Shown here: positions 27,205 to 36,108 of the stretch, in pieces
Numbering within the stretch: the stretch's first letter is position 1
How the letters are laid out: the number at the start of each line of letters is the position of its first letter
Source: Rhodocyclaceae bacterium
Lineage (GTDB): Bacteria; Pseudomonadota; Gammaproteobacteria; Burkholderiales; Rhodocyclaceae
Length of the DNA: 64,000 nucleotides
Reading direction: 5' to 3'
Assembly (NCBI GenBank): GCA_016721505.1
Contig: JADKHX010000002.1
Span: 1-64,000, forward strand
Position numbers and translations under genes: made by a program
The notes under the pieces: model-generated
What the model saw: the letters and a program-made list of their open reading frames with translations, nothing else
Told to the model about the DNA's origin: nothing
The model's database searches: none

Positions 27205-27804
27205 ATGTGGCCAATCGAGAAATGGACAATTACTGCGCTTAGTTCCGCCGGCATTGTGTTATTTGCAGCGCTCGTCCTCGGTCTCGTTGGCCCAAACGAA
27301 GCCACTTTGCGCTACCTGTTGCGCGCCACCGCCTGCACCTCACTGTTACAGTTCCTGGCCGCCTTCGGCGCGACCTCTGCCCACGCCGTTTTGCGCAATC
27401 CCGTCAGCGCATGGACAGTCAGAAACCGCCGCTATCTTGGTGTCGCGTTTGCCATTTCGCACTTCATCCATTTGGGATTTATCGTCTGGCTAGCACGGGT
27501 TTATCCAGATCCGTTTTTCAGCAATACCGGCTTGTCGTTTTGGCTGGTCGGCGGTAGTGCCTACCTGTTCATCGCGCTAATGACCATAACCTCGTTCGCG
27601 GCGCCACGTCGATGGATGGGTGAGAAAAAATGGTCGCTGCTGCACACCACTGGCGGCTATCTCATCCTGTTCGTATTTTTCCAAGCCTACGTGCCCAAAG
27701 CGTTCATGGGCGATGTGTTTCGCATGCCTCTGGCGGCAGCGATCTTGCTAGTGGTTGGCCTGCGTTTTTATCGAATTTATCGGCGCAGGCAGGTCGGCGC
27801 ATAG
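27205..27804 (+). CDS. Ferric reductase-like transmembrane protein
   Basis: A 199-residue protein with about six hydrophobic helices and paired histidines (ISHFIHLGF and LLHTTGGY) in the spacing expected for heme b in ferric-reductase-like membrane domains (MsrQ-type fold). No flavin or NAD domain is present, so its partner must be another protein. AGGGGGA lies just upstream of the ATG. It is convergent with the CoA-binding protein gene, with a repeat copy between them. Confidence 0.7.
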   Translation: MWPIEKWTITALSSAGIVLFAALVLGLVGPNEATLRYLLRATACTSLLQFLAAFGATSAHAVLRNPVSAWTVRNRRYLGVAFAISHFIHLGFIVWLARVYPDPFFSNTGLSFWLVGGSAYLFIALMTITSFAAPRRWMGEKKWSLLHTTGGYLILFVFFQAYVPKAFMGDVFRMPLAAAILLVVGLRFYRIYRRRQVGA

Positions 27805-27810
27805 CGGTTT

Positions 27811-27837
27811 GACGGCGTGCTGCCAGCACCAACCGGC
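27811..27837 (+). repeat. Dispersed repeat, short form, copy 10
   Basis: GACGGCGTGCTG then CCAGCACCAACCGGC. It lies in the 36-bp gap between two convergent genes, filling most of it. GCCAG and CCGGC can pair around the loop CACCAA. Confidence 0.85.
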
Positions 27838-27840
27838 AGC

Positions 27841-28254
27841 CTAACGCGCAACCAGCCAAGCATGATCGATTTTGGTACAGCGATCGATTACTACCTTGAG
27901 TCCTGAATCACTCGCTAGGTTCGCGGCCTCAGCGTTGATTACGCCAAGCTGCAGCCACAAGCATTTCGCGCCGATACGAATCGCTGCTTGTGCAATCGGC
28001 AGTACATCGGCTGAGTTGCGAAACACGTCGACGATATCGACCGGTTGCTCAATCGCGTCTAGCGTCGGATAACATTTCAATCCGAGAATTTCACGCTGAC
28101 CCGGATTGACCGGAATGACCGTATATCCACTGGCCATCAGGTAGCGCGCGACTTCATTGCTCGGTCGCGCTGGATTGGGCGACATACCGACGACGGCTAT
28201 CGTTTTGCTCGACGACAAAATGTCGCGTAGATTTCCGGCATCATTGACAATCAT
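27841..28254 (-). CDS. CoA-binding protein (YccU-like)
   Basis: A 137-residue single Rossmann domain of the CoA_binding family: VVGMSPNPARPSNEVARYL near the N-terminus, then VDIVDVFRN and GAKCLWLQLGVIN. Such proteins bind CoA or an acyl-CoA; the physiological role is not established. It lies directly downstream of gluQ on the same strand. Confidence 0.85.
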   Translation of the reverse strand: MIVNDAGNLRDILSSSKTIAVVGMSPNPARPSNEVARYLMASGYTVIPVNPGQREILGLKCYPTLDAIEQPVDIVDVFRNSADVLPIAQAAIRIGAKCLWLQLGVINAEAANLASDSGLKVVIDRCTKIDHAWLVAR

Positions 28255-28275
28255 GTTTGCTCACTGTGTTGGGTT

Positions 28276-29202
28276 TCAAATCGGTTTGAAATTTTGCGCC
28301 ATGACGCGTGGCACGCTTGCTAAGGCCCAATGTACGCTCGCCCATTGCCAAATCTCGGCAACGCTTGCGCGCCGCAATTCGGCGGGCGGTGATTGCCCCA
28401 AAAGTTGCAGAGCGGCGACTAACTCCGTCGCAGCGTTCCGCGTATCCAATGCCGTCGCACCAGTCTGTTTCGATAACTTTTCGCCCGCCGCATTTACGGC
28501 AACGGGGACATGTGCATATTCGGGTGTTGGCAAGGCAAGTTTTTGTTGCAAGAAAATTTGCCGCGCCGTCGAGTGCAGCAAATCAGCGCCACGTACTACG
28601 TGAGTAATGCCTGCTGCCGCATCGTCGATCACCACGGCCAGTTGATAGGCAAAAATATTATCCGCACGCAGTAGCACAAAATCACCGACATCTTTGGACA
28701 ACAAACTATTGATTCGACCTTGAATCGTATCGCTGAAGGAAATCTGCGCGTCGCCCACCGCCAGTCGCCACGCACGCGCGGATTTTCCTGGTGCTAAACC
28801 ATTGCGGCAAGTGCCCGGGTACACGCTTGCGCCGTCGATTGCCAAGCCGTGGATTTCCGCATCGGCCAATTCGCGGCGCGTACAGGCGCATGGAAACACG
28901 TCCGCACCGCCGCGCAATTGCTCAAGCGCCGCTGCATACGCGGCTGTTCGCCTACTTTGCCAAACCAAGGCGCCATCCCACTTAAAACCGAATACTTCCA
29001 GCGTCCGCAGAATTTCATCCGCAGCTATTTTTGAGCAGCGCGGCGCATCAACGTCTTCCATACGGAGTAGCCATTGCCCGCGATTCGCACGCGCCTCTAG
29101 CGCTGAGGCCAACGCGGCAACCAAAGAACCAAAGTGCAGCGGCCCGGTTGGCGAAGGCGCAAATCGGCCTCGATAGGCAGTTGGATTGGTCGTTGCAAGC
29201 AT
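28276..29202 (-). CDS. gluQ: Glutamyl-Q tRNA(Asp) synthetase
   Basis: About 308 residues, resembling the catalytic half of glutamyl-tRNA synthetase without an anticodon-binding domain. GRFAPSPTGPLHFGSL is the HIGH region, KLSKQ the KMSKS equivalent, and CAC...Y...C in PCACTRRE and VYPGTCRN the zinc site. GluQ attaches glutamate to queuosine in tRNA-Asp. An ATG at 29202 is taken; a GTG three codons upstream (29211) is possible. No strong ribosome binding site is seen for either. Confidence 0.92.
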   Translation of the reverse strand: MLATTNPTAYRGRFAPSPTGPLHFGSLVAALASALEARANRGQWLLRMEDVDAPRCSKIAADEILRTLEVFGFKWDGALVWQSRRTAAYAAALEQLRGGADVFPCACTRRELADAEIHGLAIDGASVYPGTCRNGLAPGKSARAWRLAVGDAQISFSDTIQGRINSLLSKDVGDFVLLRADNIFAYQLAVVIDDAAAGITHVVRGADLLHSTARQIFLQQKLALPTPEYAHVPVAVNAAGEKLSKQTGATALDTRNAATELVAALQLLGQSPPAELRRASVAEIWQWASVHWALASVPRVMAQNFKPI

Positions 29203-29280
29203 AGCCAGCACGATACACCAGCCGCCGTGAAGACTACTTGGTCGTTAAAATGACAGCTTCAATAGTCTGGCATCCAAATC

Positions 29281-29643
29281 ATGGCGACACGCGAACTTGA
29301 CGCAGCAAATTTTCAATCCACCATCACCGATAACGATTTCATCGTCATCGATTTTTGGGCACCGTGGTGCGGCCCGTGTCGCTCGTTTGCGCCGACTTTT
29401 GAAGCGATGTCTGAGCAACATCCGGATATCGTTTTTGCCAAAGTGAACACCGAAGTCGAACAGCAAATCGCCGCTGCCTTCAACATCCGCTCGATCCCGA
29501 CGCTGATGGTATTCCGTGATCAAATCATCATCTACGCTGAAGCCGGCGCACTATCTGCCGGCGCTTTGGGGCAAGTGATTGCACAAGCGCAAGCGCTGGA
29601 CATGAATCAAGTACGCAGTGAAATTGCGGCACAGGGCGTTTGA
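29281..29643 (+). CDS. Thioredoxin-like protein
   Basis: A 120-residue protein with the classical active site WAPWCGPC and the cis-proline loop IRSIPTLMVF. The C-terminus is about ten residues longer than TrxA. It is a cytoplasmic disulfide reductase or a close relative. It stands alone between divergent gluQ and the PAS protein. Confidence 0.9.
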   Translation: MATRELDAANFQSTITDNDFIVIDFWAPWCGPCRSFAPTFEAMSEQHPDIVFAKVNTEVEQQIAAAFNIRSIPTLMVFRDQIIIYAEAGALSAGALGQVIAQAQALDMNQVRSEIAAQGV

Positions 29644-29706
29644 GCCACAATAACGAGCAAGTGAGTCAAACGACCATCAAGTTTCAATTCTAGGTGCACA
29701 AAATAC

Positions 29707-30666
29707 ATGGCTGATAACTCGCCCGGCGACACCGCCGCGAATGCACACATCGAGCGAATCCGCGCGCTATTCGATACGACGCCATCGAGTCTGATGGCGA
29801 TCGTCGTTGGCGTCACTCTGGTTTTTTTGTTGCTTTGGTCACCCGTCAACGCACCACTGCTCAAACCTTGGGCGGCATTGATGATGAGCACCGCCGCGTT
29901 GCGTGGATGCTTGTGGCTACTATTTCGCGCCAGCCATCTTGATCTGAATTCCGCTCGCCGCTGGGAATGGGGTTATGCCTTGGCCATGTGCACTACTGGC
30001 ATCACTTGGGGATTGCTCAGCGGACCGTTGTATCCAACAGATCCAGTCGAGCAGGTTTTCATTTTGGTGTTAACCATCATCACGGCGTTCAGCGGTGCAA
30101 TTTATGCAGCCGCGAGCCGACTTGCCTTTGTGTTGTTTGCCATCCCGACGGTCGTCCCTAGCCTGCTGCAGTATGTACTGAGCCAGGCCGAGATTTATTT
30201 CATGCCAGGAATAATCGCCACCGCCGGATGCATCATCGTACTCATGAACGTGCATCATGCGCTTTACCGTTTCGCAAACAAACAACTGCGACACAGTGCG
30301 GAAACTGAAGCGCTGTTGGCTGAACAAGAGGCCATATTCCAAACGGTCACTGCCGGAATCGCTATTGTTCGCAATGGCATCGCCATCAAATGCAACACGC
30401 GGCTGGGCGAGATTCTTGGTCGCAGCCTGAAAGACATTCAGTCGATTGCGATGACAGAGATGCTGGTAAGCGCCGATGACGCTGACACCCTTCGTGCAGC
30501 AGCGCAGGCGACCTTGATGGATGGCAAGCCATTTCATGCGCAGCTTCGAATGCGCCGTGGCAACGGCAGCGAGTTTTACGCCGATATATCCGGCCGACGA
30601 AGGTCAAACGACCATCGCGGTGACGTGACTTGGTTGATTAGTGAGATTGATACGGGAAAGGATTAA
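29707..30666 (+). CDS. Membrane protein with C-terminal PAS domain, no output domain
   Basis: A 319-residue protein. The first 195 residues hold about six hydrophobic helices, followed by a short coil (NKQLRHSAETEALLAEQEAIF) and one PAS domain (about 215-310; FQTVTAGIAIVRNGIAIKCN and RRGNGSEFYADISG). In related proteins the PAS domain is followed by a GGDEF, EAL or kinase domain. Here the frame stops right after PAS, so the gene may be a truncated signalling protein or a stand-alone sensor. I see no remnant of an output domain downstream. Confidence 0.75.
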   Translation: MADNSPGDTAANAHIERIRALFDTTPSSLMAIVVGVTLVFLLLWSPVNAPLLKPWAALMMSTAALRGCLWLLFRASHLDLNSARRWEWGYALAMCTTGITWGLLSGPLYPTDPVEQVFILVLTIITAFSGAIYAAASRLAFVLFAIPTVVPSLLQYVLSQAEIYFMPGIIATAGCIIVLMNVHHALYRFANKQLRHSAETEALLAEQEAIFQTVTAGIAIVRNGIAIKCNTRLGEILGRSLKDIQSIAMTEMLVSADDADTLRAAAQATLMDGKPFHAQLRMRRGNGSEFYADISGRRRSNDHRGDVTWLISEIDTGKD

Positions 30667-30856
30667 GTCTGAAATAATAAGATTCATCGATTTCGTGACA
30701 TTCGTGACAATAGAATTTATTTCCAGTGCTTGTCTTCGATAAAACTCTGCTGATAGCAATCTTCGGCTTTGCAGACGCGCGGAGGTCGCGAGTCGGATTG
30801 AGTTTTGCTGCAAATAGTTGCGTGTCCGGCGTTCAACCTCTACTCGGTCAAAATCA

Positions 30857-31330
30857 ATGAAACTCACCTCCTGCTTCACCGCCATCGTCATTTCATTCAC
30901 CTTCACTGGCTGCGCCAGCATCACTTCAAGTGAGATGCAAACCTTGTCGCTGACGACTCATGCCGAAGACGGCAAAGTCGCCGAAGCAGCAAAATGTACG
31001 CTTAAGAATGACAAGGGAACATGGGAGTCCAGCAGCCCAGGTTTCATCTCCGTGCACCGCTCGGCGGAGGATCTCACCGTCGAGTGCAAAAAAGAGGGAT
31101 TTACCGACGGTTTGTTGAAAGCTGTTTCACGCGCTGCAGGCGGCATGTGGGGCAACATCATATTCGGTGGCGGTATCGGTGCCATCATCGATCACAACAA
31201 GGGTAACGGCTACAACTATCCCGAACAGCTACCAGTGGTGATGGGCAAATCGGTGGTTGTGGATCGTAAGGATCATGGTTCGGAGCCTGCGCCAGTTACA
31301 CCTGTGGCACTTGCACCCGCGCCGAAGTAG
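30857..31330 (+). CDS. Lipoprotein of unknown function
   Basis: A 157-residue protein with a lipoprotein signal peptide ending in the lipobox FTGC-A (Cys at about 18). The mature part has two cysteines (CTLKNDKG, VECKKEG) and a glycine-rich segment GGMWGNIIFGGGIGAIIDHNKG that could insert into or lie on a membrane. It ends in a Pro/Ala-rich tail. The fold is reminiscent of small outer-membrane lipoproteins found in many Proteobacteria, but no function can be assigned. The ATG at 30857 is chosen because it begins the signal peptide. Confidence 0.75.
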   Translation: MKLTSCFTAIVISFTFTGCASITSSEMQTLSLTTHAEDGKVAEAAKCTLKNDKGTWESSSPGFISVHRSAEDLTVECKKEGFTDGLLKAVSRAAGGMWGNIIFGGGIGAIIDHNKGNGYNYPEQLPVVMGKSVVVDRKDHGSEPAPVTPVALAPAPK

Positions 31331-31371
31331 TTACTTGGTTTGCTCAAACTACACGCCGAAGCGGTTATCGT

Positions 31372-31398
31372 GACGGCGTGTTGCCAGCGCCAACTGGT
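31372..31398 (+). repeat. Dispersed repeat, short form, copy 11
   Basis: GACGGCGTGTTG then CCAGCGCCAACTGGTG. It lies in the convergent gap between the lipoprotein gene and ychF, 17 bp from the ychF stop. Confidence 0.85.
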
Positions 31399-31415
31399 GC
31401 GCGTTTGGTCAGTGG

Positions 31416-32507
31416 CTACACGTTGAACAAAAAGTTCAAAACATCGCCGTCCTTGACCACATATTCCTTGCCTTCAGCGCGCATTTTTCCGGCTTCTTTG
31501 GCGCCGGATTCGCCTTTGAATGAAATGAAGTCATCGAAGGCTATTGTCTGCGCGCGGATGAATCCTTTTTCAAAATCGGTATGAATTACGCCAGCCGCTT
31601 GCGGTGCAGTATCGCCCGCGTGGATGGTCCAGGCGCGGACTTCTTTGACACCCGCAGTGAAATAAGTGCGCAGACCAAGCAGGCTATAGCCCGCTCGTAT
31701 CAATCGATTCAAGCCCGGTTCGGTCAGACCCAAGTCGGCTAGAAACATTTGTTTTTCGTCGTCGTCCAAGTCGGCGATTTCGGCTTCAATCGCGGCACAG
31801 ACGGCGACCACTTCCGCTTTTTCGTTTTGTGAATGCTGGCGCACCTTATCCAAAAAAGGGTTGTTTTCGAAACCGCCTTCCATGACGTTGGCGACATACA
31901 AAACCGGCTTGGCGGTGATGAAGCAAAACGGCTTGATAAGCGCTTTTTCTTCTTTCGATAAATCTAAAGCGCGAATGGCTTTGGCCTGGTCGAGTTGGGC
32001 GAAACATTTTTCCAAAACCGCGACCAAAATCTTGCCGTCTTTGTCACCTGAACTTGCCAGCTTGCGATTCTTGTTCAGCACTTTTTCGACCACGCTCATG
32101 TCGGCCAGCGCCAGCTCGGTATCAATCACTTCGATGTCTCGTAAGGGGTCAACACTGCCGGAGACATGAATAACATTGTCGTCGGCAAAGCAACGCACGA
32201 CATGCACGATGGCGTCGGTTTCGCGGATGTTGGCAAGGAACTGATTACCCAGACCTTCGCCTTTGCTCGCACCGGCAACCAAGCCGGCAATGTCAACGAA
32301 TTCAACGATGGCCGGCTGAATTTTTTGCGGCTTGACGATAGCCGATAACGCGGCGAGCCGTGCATCGGGAACTTCGACGATGCCGACATTTGGCTCGATG
32401 GTGCAAAAGGGATAATTTTCTGCTGCGATACCGGATTTGGTTAGCGCATTAAACAGGGTGGATTTACCGACGTTGGGCAGGCCAACGATGCCGCACTTGA
32501 GACTCAT
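31416..32507 (-). CDS. ychF: Ribosome-associated ATPase YchF
   Basis: A 363-residue Obg-family P-loop protein. The G1 motif is GLPNVGKSTLFNAL, the G3 motif DIAGLVAGASKGEGLGNQFL, and a C-terminal TGS-like domain ends VKDGDVLNFLFNV. It binds ATP in preference to GTP and associates with ribosomes. Its length is normal. The ATG overlaps the pth stop by four bases, so they are translationally coupled. Confidence 0.96.
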   Translation of the reverse strand: MSLKCGIVGLPNVGKSTLFNALTKSGIAAENYPFCTIEPNVGIVEVPDARLAALSAIVKPQKIQPAIVEFVDIAGLVAGASKGEGLGNQFLANIRETDAIVHVVRCFADDNVIHVSGSVDPLRDIEVIDTELALADMSVVEKVLNKNRKLASSGDKDGKILVAVLEKCFAQLDQAKAIRALDLSKEEKALIKPFCFITAKPVLYVANVMEGGFENNPFLDKVRQHSQNEKAEVVAVCAAIEAEIADLDDDEKQMFLADLGLTEPGLNRLIRAGYSLLGLRTYFTAGVKEVRAWTIHAGDTAPQAAGVIHTDFEKGFIRAQTIAFDDFISFKGESGAKEAGKMRAEGKEYVVKDGDVLNFLFNV

Positions 32508-33121
32508 GGAAGTTCTTTCCGAATTTGGGTAATGGGTTTGGTATTGAGCGACTTCATCGCCCCTTCAAGATTGCCTTCAGCCAATTGCGGCCAACTTAAT
32601 AGCGCCCGATCGAGCGCTGTATCAATTTCGGTTTGCTCTTCGACGCGCGGTGCTTTGAGTACATAGTTCACAACTTCGTTACGATCTCCCGGATGCCCAA
32701 TGCCAACGCGCAAACGCCAGTAATCTTGCGTGCCGAGTTGCGCAGTGATGTCTTTGAGCCCGTTATGGCCGCCCAAGCCACCGCCAAAGCGCAATTGCAA
32801 TCGCCCAGGCGGCAAATCCAACTCGTCATGCACGACCAACATTTCGGCCGCCGTGATGCGATAAAACTGCATCAGATCACGCACTGGGCCACCGGAGCGA
32901 TTCATGAAAGTTTGCGGCATCAACAGCCACAGGTTCTGTGCTTTAGCTTGCCCAGCAATCGCTTTGAAACGTGTCTCGTAATTCAAGCGCGCACCAATAT
33001 CGTCGGCTAGTCGCGCACAAAACCAAAACCCGGCGTTGTGCCGGGTTTTGGCGTAGTCGGCCCCGGGATTCCCGAGGCCGACGATCAAGCGCAAACGCGC
33101 AAGTTGTGGCGAGGCTGACAT
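32504..33121 (-). CDS. pth: Peptidyl-tRNA hydrolase
   Basis: A 205-residue enzyme that frees tRNA from peptidyl-tRNA dropped by ribosomes. GLGNPGADYAKTRHNAGFWF holds the catalytic His, with PQTFMNRSG and GGLGGHNGLKDI further on. Length and position between rplY and ychF are typical of Proteobacteria. Confidence 0.96.
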   Translation of the reverse strand: MSASPQLARLRLIVGLGNPGADYAKTRHNAGFWFCARLADDIGARLNYETRFKAIAGQAKAQNLWLLMPQTFMNRSGGPVRDLMQFYRITAAEMLVVHDELDLPPGRLQLRFGGGLGGHNGLKDITAQLGTQDYWRLRVGIGHPGDRNEVVNYVLKAPRVEEQTEIDTALDRALLSWPQLAEGNLEGAMKSLNTKPITQIRKELP

Positions 33122-33150
33122 GCCAGCTAGCAGCGTGAGCTGCCGTTAGA

Positions 33151-33849
33151 TTACTTCTTGGCCGGTGCTTTGGCCGCTGCTGCGGGTGCAGCCTTGCCGG
33201 CCGCTGCTGCTGCAGGTGTGGCGGTGGCTGCCGCTGCTGCCGCTGCCGTTGCCGCGTCTGCTTCTTCGTCCTTAGACTTGCCGCCTTTGATGGTGATAGA
33301 CGCGACCACAGAATCACTGATGCCGTGGTGATGCACGACTTCCACGCCTTTGGGTAGATTGAGTTCGCTGGTGTGCAACGAATGGCCCGCCACCATGTCT
33401 TTGAGGTCGACGGTGATAAATGCTGGCAGATCAGCTGGCAAGCATTTGACTTCGACCTCGTTCATCACGTGCGAGACCAAGCCGCCCTGGGTTTTGACGC
33501 CCGGAGCGATCTCGCCATTGATGAAGTGCAGCGGGATTTTCTTGTGCAGTATTTTGGCCGCATCAACGCGCTGAAAGTCCAGATGCAATACGACTGGACG
33601 ATAAGGATGACGTTGTACGTCGCGCAGCAGGCAAAGCTCTTTGGCGCCGTCGACGTTGATGGTCAACACAGACGCATGGAAGGCTTCTTTGCGTAGCAAT
33701 TGGAACATCTCGTTGTGATCCATAGAGAGCGATTGCGGTGCAATCGCGTTGCCGTAAAGAATGCCGGGGATGTTGCCAGTGTGACGTAGGCGGCGGCTCG
33801 CTCCGGTGCCCTGTCCGTCACGCTTGGTAGCGTTAAATTCAATTTTCAT
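33151..33849 (-). CDS. rplY: 50S ribosomal protein L25 (long, CTC form)
   Basis: A 232-residue L25/CTC protein. The N-terminal domain binds 5S rRNA (RDGQGTGASRRLRHTGNIPGI...), a second beta domain follows, and the last 40 or so residues are almost all Ala, Pro, Thr and Lys. Such low-complexity tails are common in the long form. It lies in the conserved prs-rplY-pth-ychF cluster, after a hairpin and G-rich segment downstream of prs. Confidence 0.95.
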   Translation of the reverse strand: MKIEFNATKRDGQGTGASRRLRHTGNIPGILYGNAIAPQSLSMDHNEMFQLLRKEAFHASVLTINVDGAKELCLLRDVQRHPYRPVVLHLDFQRVDAAKILHKKIPLHFINGEIAPGVKTQGGLVSHVMNEVEVKCLPADLPAFITVDLKDMVAGHSLHTSELNLPKGVEVVHHHGISDSVVASITIKGGKSKDEEADAATAAAAAAATATPAAAAAGKAAPAAAAKAPAKK

Positions 33850-33886
33850 GATGACTCCAATTAGTAAAACAATTTAAGTGCTGCTA

Positions 33887-33919
33887 AAAATCCCCGTCCG
33901 CGACCAGACGAGGGGTGAA
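33887..33919 (-). terminator. Possible attenuator/terminator hairpin between prs and rplY
   Basis: On the reverse strand CCCC-TC-GTC pairs with GAC-GGGG around an eight-base loop, followed by ATTTTT. It could end part of the prs transcript before rplY, giving separate control of the two genes. The stem has a two-base bulge. Confidence 0.5.
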
Positions 33920-33994
33920 AAAATAAACTCAGACGCTTGCGTCCATACGCGCCATGACAGCCGAGCGCAGCGAGCTAATCAGTAGCCCCGCCTC

Positions 33995-34017
33995 GGGGCG
34001 GGGATGGGGGTGGGGGG
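33995..34017 (+). other. Strong G-quadruplex motif
   Basis: Four runs of four or more G (33995-33998, 34000-34003, 34006-34010, 34012-34017) are separated by one or two bases, a strong quadruplex pattern. It lies 20 bp past the prs stop codon, on the template strand for prs and rplY. The first runs also pair with CCCCGCC at 33986-33992 as a hairpin. Confidence 0.7.
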
Positions 34018-34036
34018 TGTGACTTGCCATAGGGGT

Positions 34037-34987
34037 TTATTCCATGAACAGCGACGAGACCGAAGACTCGTTGCTAATCCGCATGATGGTTTCGGCCAAC
34101 AGTTCGGCAATCGAAATCTGGCGGATTTTTCCGCAGGCTTTGGCTTCGGCGTTGAGCGGAATCGTATCGGTTACCACCAACTCATCAAGCTCGGATTCCG
34201 CAATGCGTTCGATAGCGCTGCCTGACAAAACCGGGTGCGTGCAGTACGCCAGTACGCGCTTGGCGCCATGTTCCTTGAGCGCGACTGCGGCTTTGCATAG
34301 CGTACCTGCAGTATCCACCATGTCGTCCATGATGACGCAAGTGCGGCCATCAACATCGCCGATGATGTTCATGACTTCTGACACATTGGCCTTGGGACGA
34401 CGTTTGTCGATAATCGCCAAGTCGGATTCGAGTCGTTTGGCCAATGCGCGTGCGCGCACCACGCCGCCCACGTCAGGCGATACAACCAACAAATCTTCGT
34501 GCTGCTGGCGCCAAATATCACCGAGCAATATCGGCGCGGCGTAAATGTTATCGACAGGAATATCGAAAAAACCTTGAATTTGATCGGCGTGCAAATCCAC
34601 CGTCAATACGCGATGCACGCCAACGCCAACGAGCATGTCGGCAATCACTTTGGCGGTAATCGCGACACGTGCGGAGCGTGGACGGCGGTCTTGGCGGGCG
34701 TAACCGAAATAAGGAATCGCGGCGGTGATGCGGCCAGCCGAAGCACGCTTCAAGGCATCGACCATGACCATCAATTCCATCAGATTGTCGTTGGTCGGCG
34801 CGCAGGTGGATTGCAATACAAACACATCGCGACCACGGACATGATCGAGAATTTCGCAACTGACTTCGCCATCCGAAAAGCGGCCGACGATCGCACGGCC
34901 CATGGAGATATTCAGGCGCTTGGCGACATCGGCTGCCAACTTGGGGTTGGCATTACCGGTAAAAACCATCAGGCTATCGTAGGCCAT
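34037..34987 (-). CDS. prs: Ribose-phosphate pyrophosphokinase
   Basis: A 316-residue PRPP synthase making phosphoribosyl pyrophosphate from ribose 5-phosphate and ATP. The signature VDLHADQIQGFFDIPVDN and the PRPP loop VIMDDMVDTAGTL are intact. Its length is normal. It follows ispE and tRNA-Gln on the same strand, as in many betaproteobacteria. Confidence 0.97.
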   Translation of the reverse strand: MAYDSLMVFTGNANPKLAADVAKRLNISMGRAIVGRFSDGEVSCEILDHVRGRDVFVLQSTCAPTNDNLMELMVMVDALKRASAGRITAAIPYFGYARQDRRPRSARVAITAKVIADMLVGVGVHRVLTVDLHADQIQGFFDIPVDNIYAAPILLGDIWRQQHEDLLVVSPDVGGVVRARALAKRLESDLAIIDKRRPKANVSEVMNIIGDVDGRTCVIMDDMVDTAGTLCKAAVALKEHGAKRVLAYCTHPVLSGSAIERIAESELDELVVTDTIPLNAEAKACGKIRQISIAELLAETIMRISNESSVSSLFME

Positions 34988-35062
34988 CGCGGATTTACTC
35001 TATGAGGGTGGGCGAATGCTTCGGGTTGCGGCGCTTGCGGGATTGCGGTGCGACGAAGTATT

Positions 35063-35139
35063 TGGCTGGGGAGGAAGGAGTCGAACCTTCGAATGCCGGA
35101 ATCAAAATCCGGTGCCTTAACCAACTTGGCGACTCCCCA
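35063..35139 (-). tRNA. tRNA-Gln (anticodon TTG)
   Basis: The reverse strand gives a 74-nt cloverleaf plus encoded CCA: acceptor TGGGGAG/CTCCCCA, anticodon loop TTTTGAT, discriminator G. The anticodon TTG reads CAA. Its position between ispE and prs is the usual one in this group. Confidence 0.95.
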
Positions 35140-35223
35140 AAAACCCTTAACTATTCAAACTGAGACGGCCAAGGGACGCGGATTATGCTGGCTTTTAGGG
35201 GTGTCTGTCAAATCAAACTAGAG

Positions 35224-36108
35224 CTAAATAGCAGGTCTAGCGAGCACTTTTGTCGCTGCGAACCTCAATAGCGGATGGTAATCCAAGCCCTGTGCGACAA
35301 ATCCGGCCATCGCAGGCAATTTTTGGCGCAAAACCTCAAGCGCCGCGGTCGCCTCTGCCTCGCTCTGCAACGCCACAAAACAGCAGGCTCCCGAACCACT
35401 CATACGTGCCTCACCGTAGACCTGCAAGGCCGCTAAACATTGCGCAACGGGTGGATACAGGGCACAAGCTACCGACTGCATGACGTTGCTGCCAAAGCCA
35501 TCCTGCCAGCTTGCTGGAACAATTGGGGCTGCGTTGCGGCCTAAATGCGGTGAACCAAATATTGCGGCAGTTGGAACATTGACTGGCGGCGCAACCACCA
35601 GGTACCACGCGGGCGGCACCAACACAGGCGTGAACTTTTCGCCCACTCCCTCAGCGAATGCGCAGCGGCCGTAGACAAAAATCGGCACATCGGCACCGAG
35701 GGCGAGACCAATTGTTTGTAATTGCTCGCTTGATAGTCTGGTTTTCCACAGATGATTGAGTGCGATTAAGGTCGTCGCCGCATCGGAGCTACCGCCTCCC
35801 AGACCACCGCCCAGTGGCAGGCGCTTAGTCAGATGTATGGTTGCACCTTGCTTGCACGCGGTCTCAGTTTGCAATGCCTGTGCGGCGCGAACCACCAAAT
35901 TGCTTGCGTCTTCAACCCCTGGCATGGGTGTCGCCAAGACGATTTTTTCATCGCTGCGCGGGGTGAATCGTAGGCTATCGCCATAGTCGATGAAGCGAAA
36001 AACGGTCTGCAGCAAGTGATAACCGTCTGCACGCCGACCGATGATGTGCAAAAACAAATTGAGCTTGGCTGGTGCGGGCCATTCGCTGTCCCAATCACTA
36101 TTCATCAT
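35224..36108 (-). CDS. ispE: 4-diphosphocytidyl-2-C-methyl-D-erythritol kinase IspE
   Basis: About 294 residues, a GHMP kinase of the MEP isoprenoid pathway. It has PAPAKLNLFLHIIGRRADGYH at the N-terminus, the ATP-binding loop LPLGGGLGGGSSDAA and a late MSGSGACCFVA. Two ATGs in tandem (36108 and 36105) overlap the end of lolB; either may be used. The frame extends a further six codons upstream. Confidence 0.95.
   Translation of the reverse strand: MMNSDWDSEWPAPAKLNLFLHIIGRRADGYHLLQTVFRFIDYGDSLRFTPRSDEKIVLATPMPGVEDASNLVVRAAQALQTETACKQGATIHLTKRLPLGGGLGGGSSDAATTLIALNHLWKTRLSSEQLQTIGLALGADVPIFVYGRCAFAEGVGEKFTPVLVPPAWYLVVAPPVNVPTAAIFGSPHLGRNAAPIVPASWQDGFGSNVMQSVACALYPPVAQCLAALQVYGEARMSGSGACCFVALQSEAEATAALEVLRQKLPAMAGFVAQGLDYHPLLRFAATKVLARPAI

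Noticed and set aside
30667..30856. A further repeat or small RNA in the gap before the lipoprotein
   Set aside because: Weakly similar segments can be found but no full copy of the repeat, no clear hairpin with T-run and no open frame.
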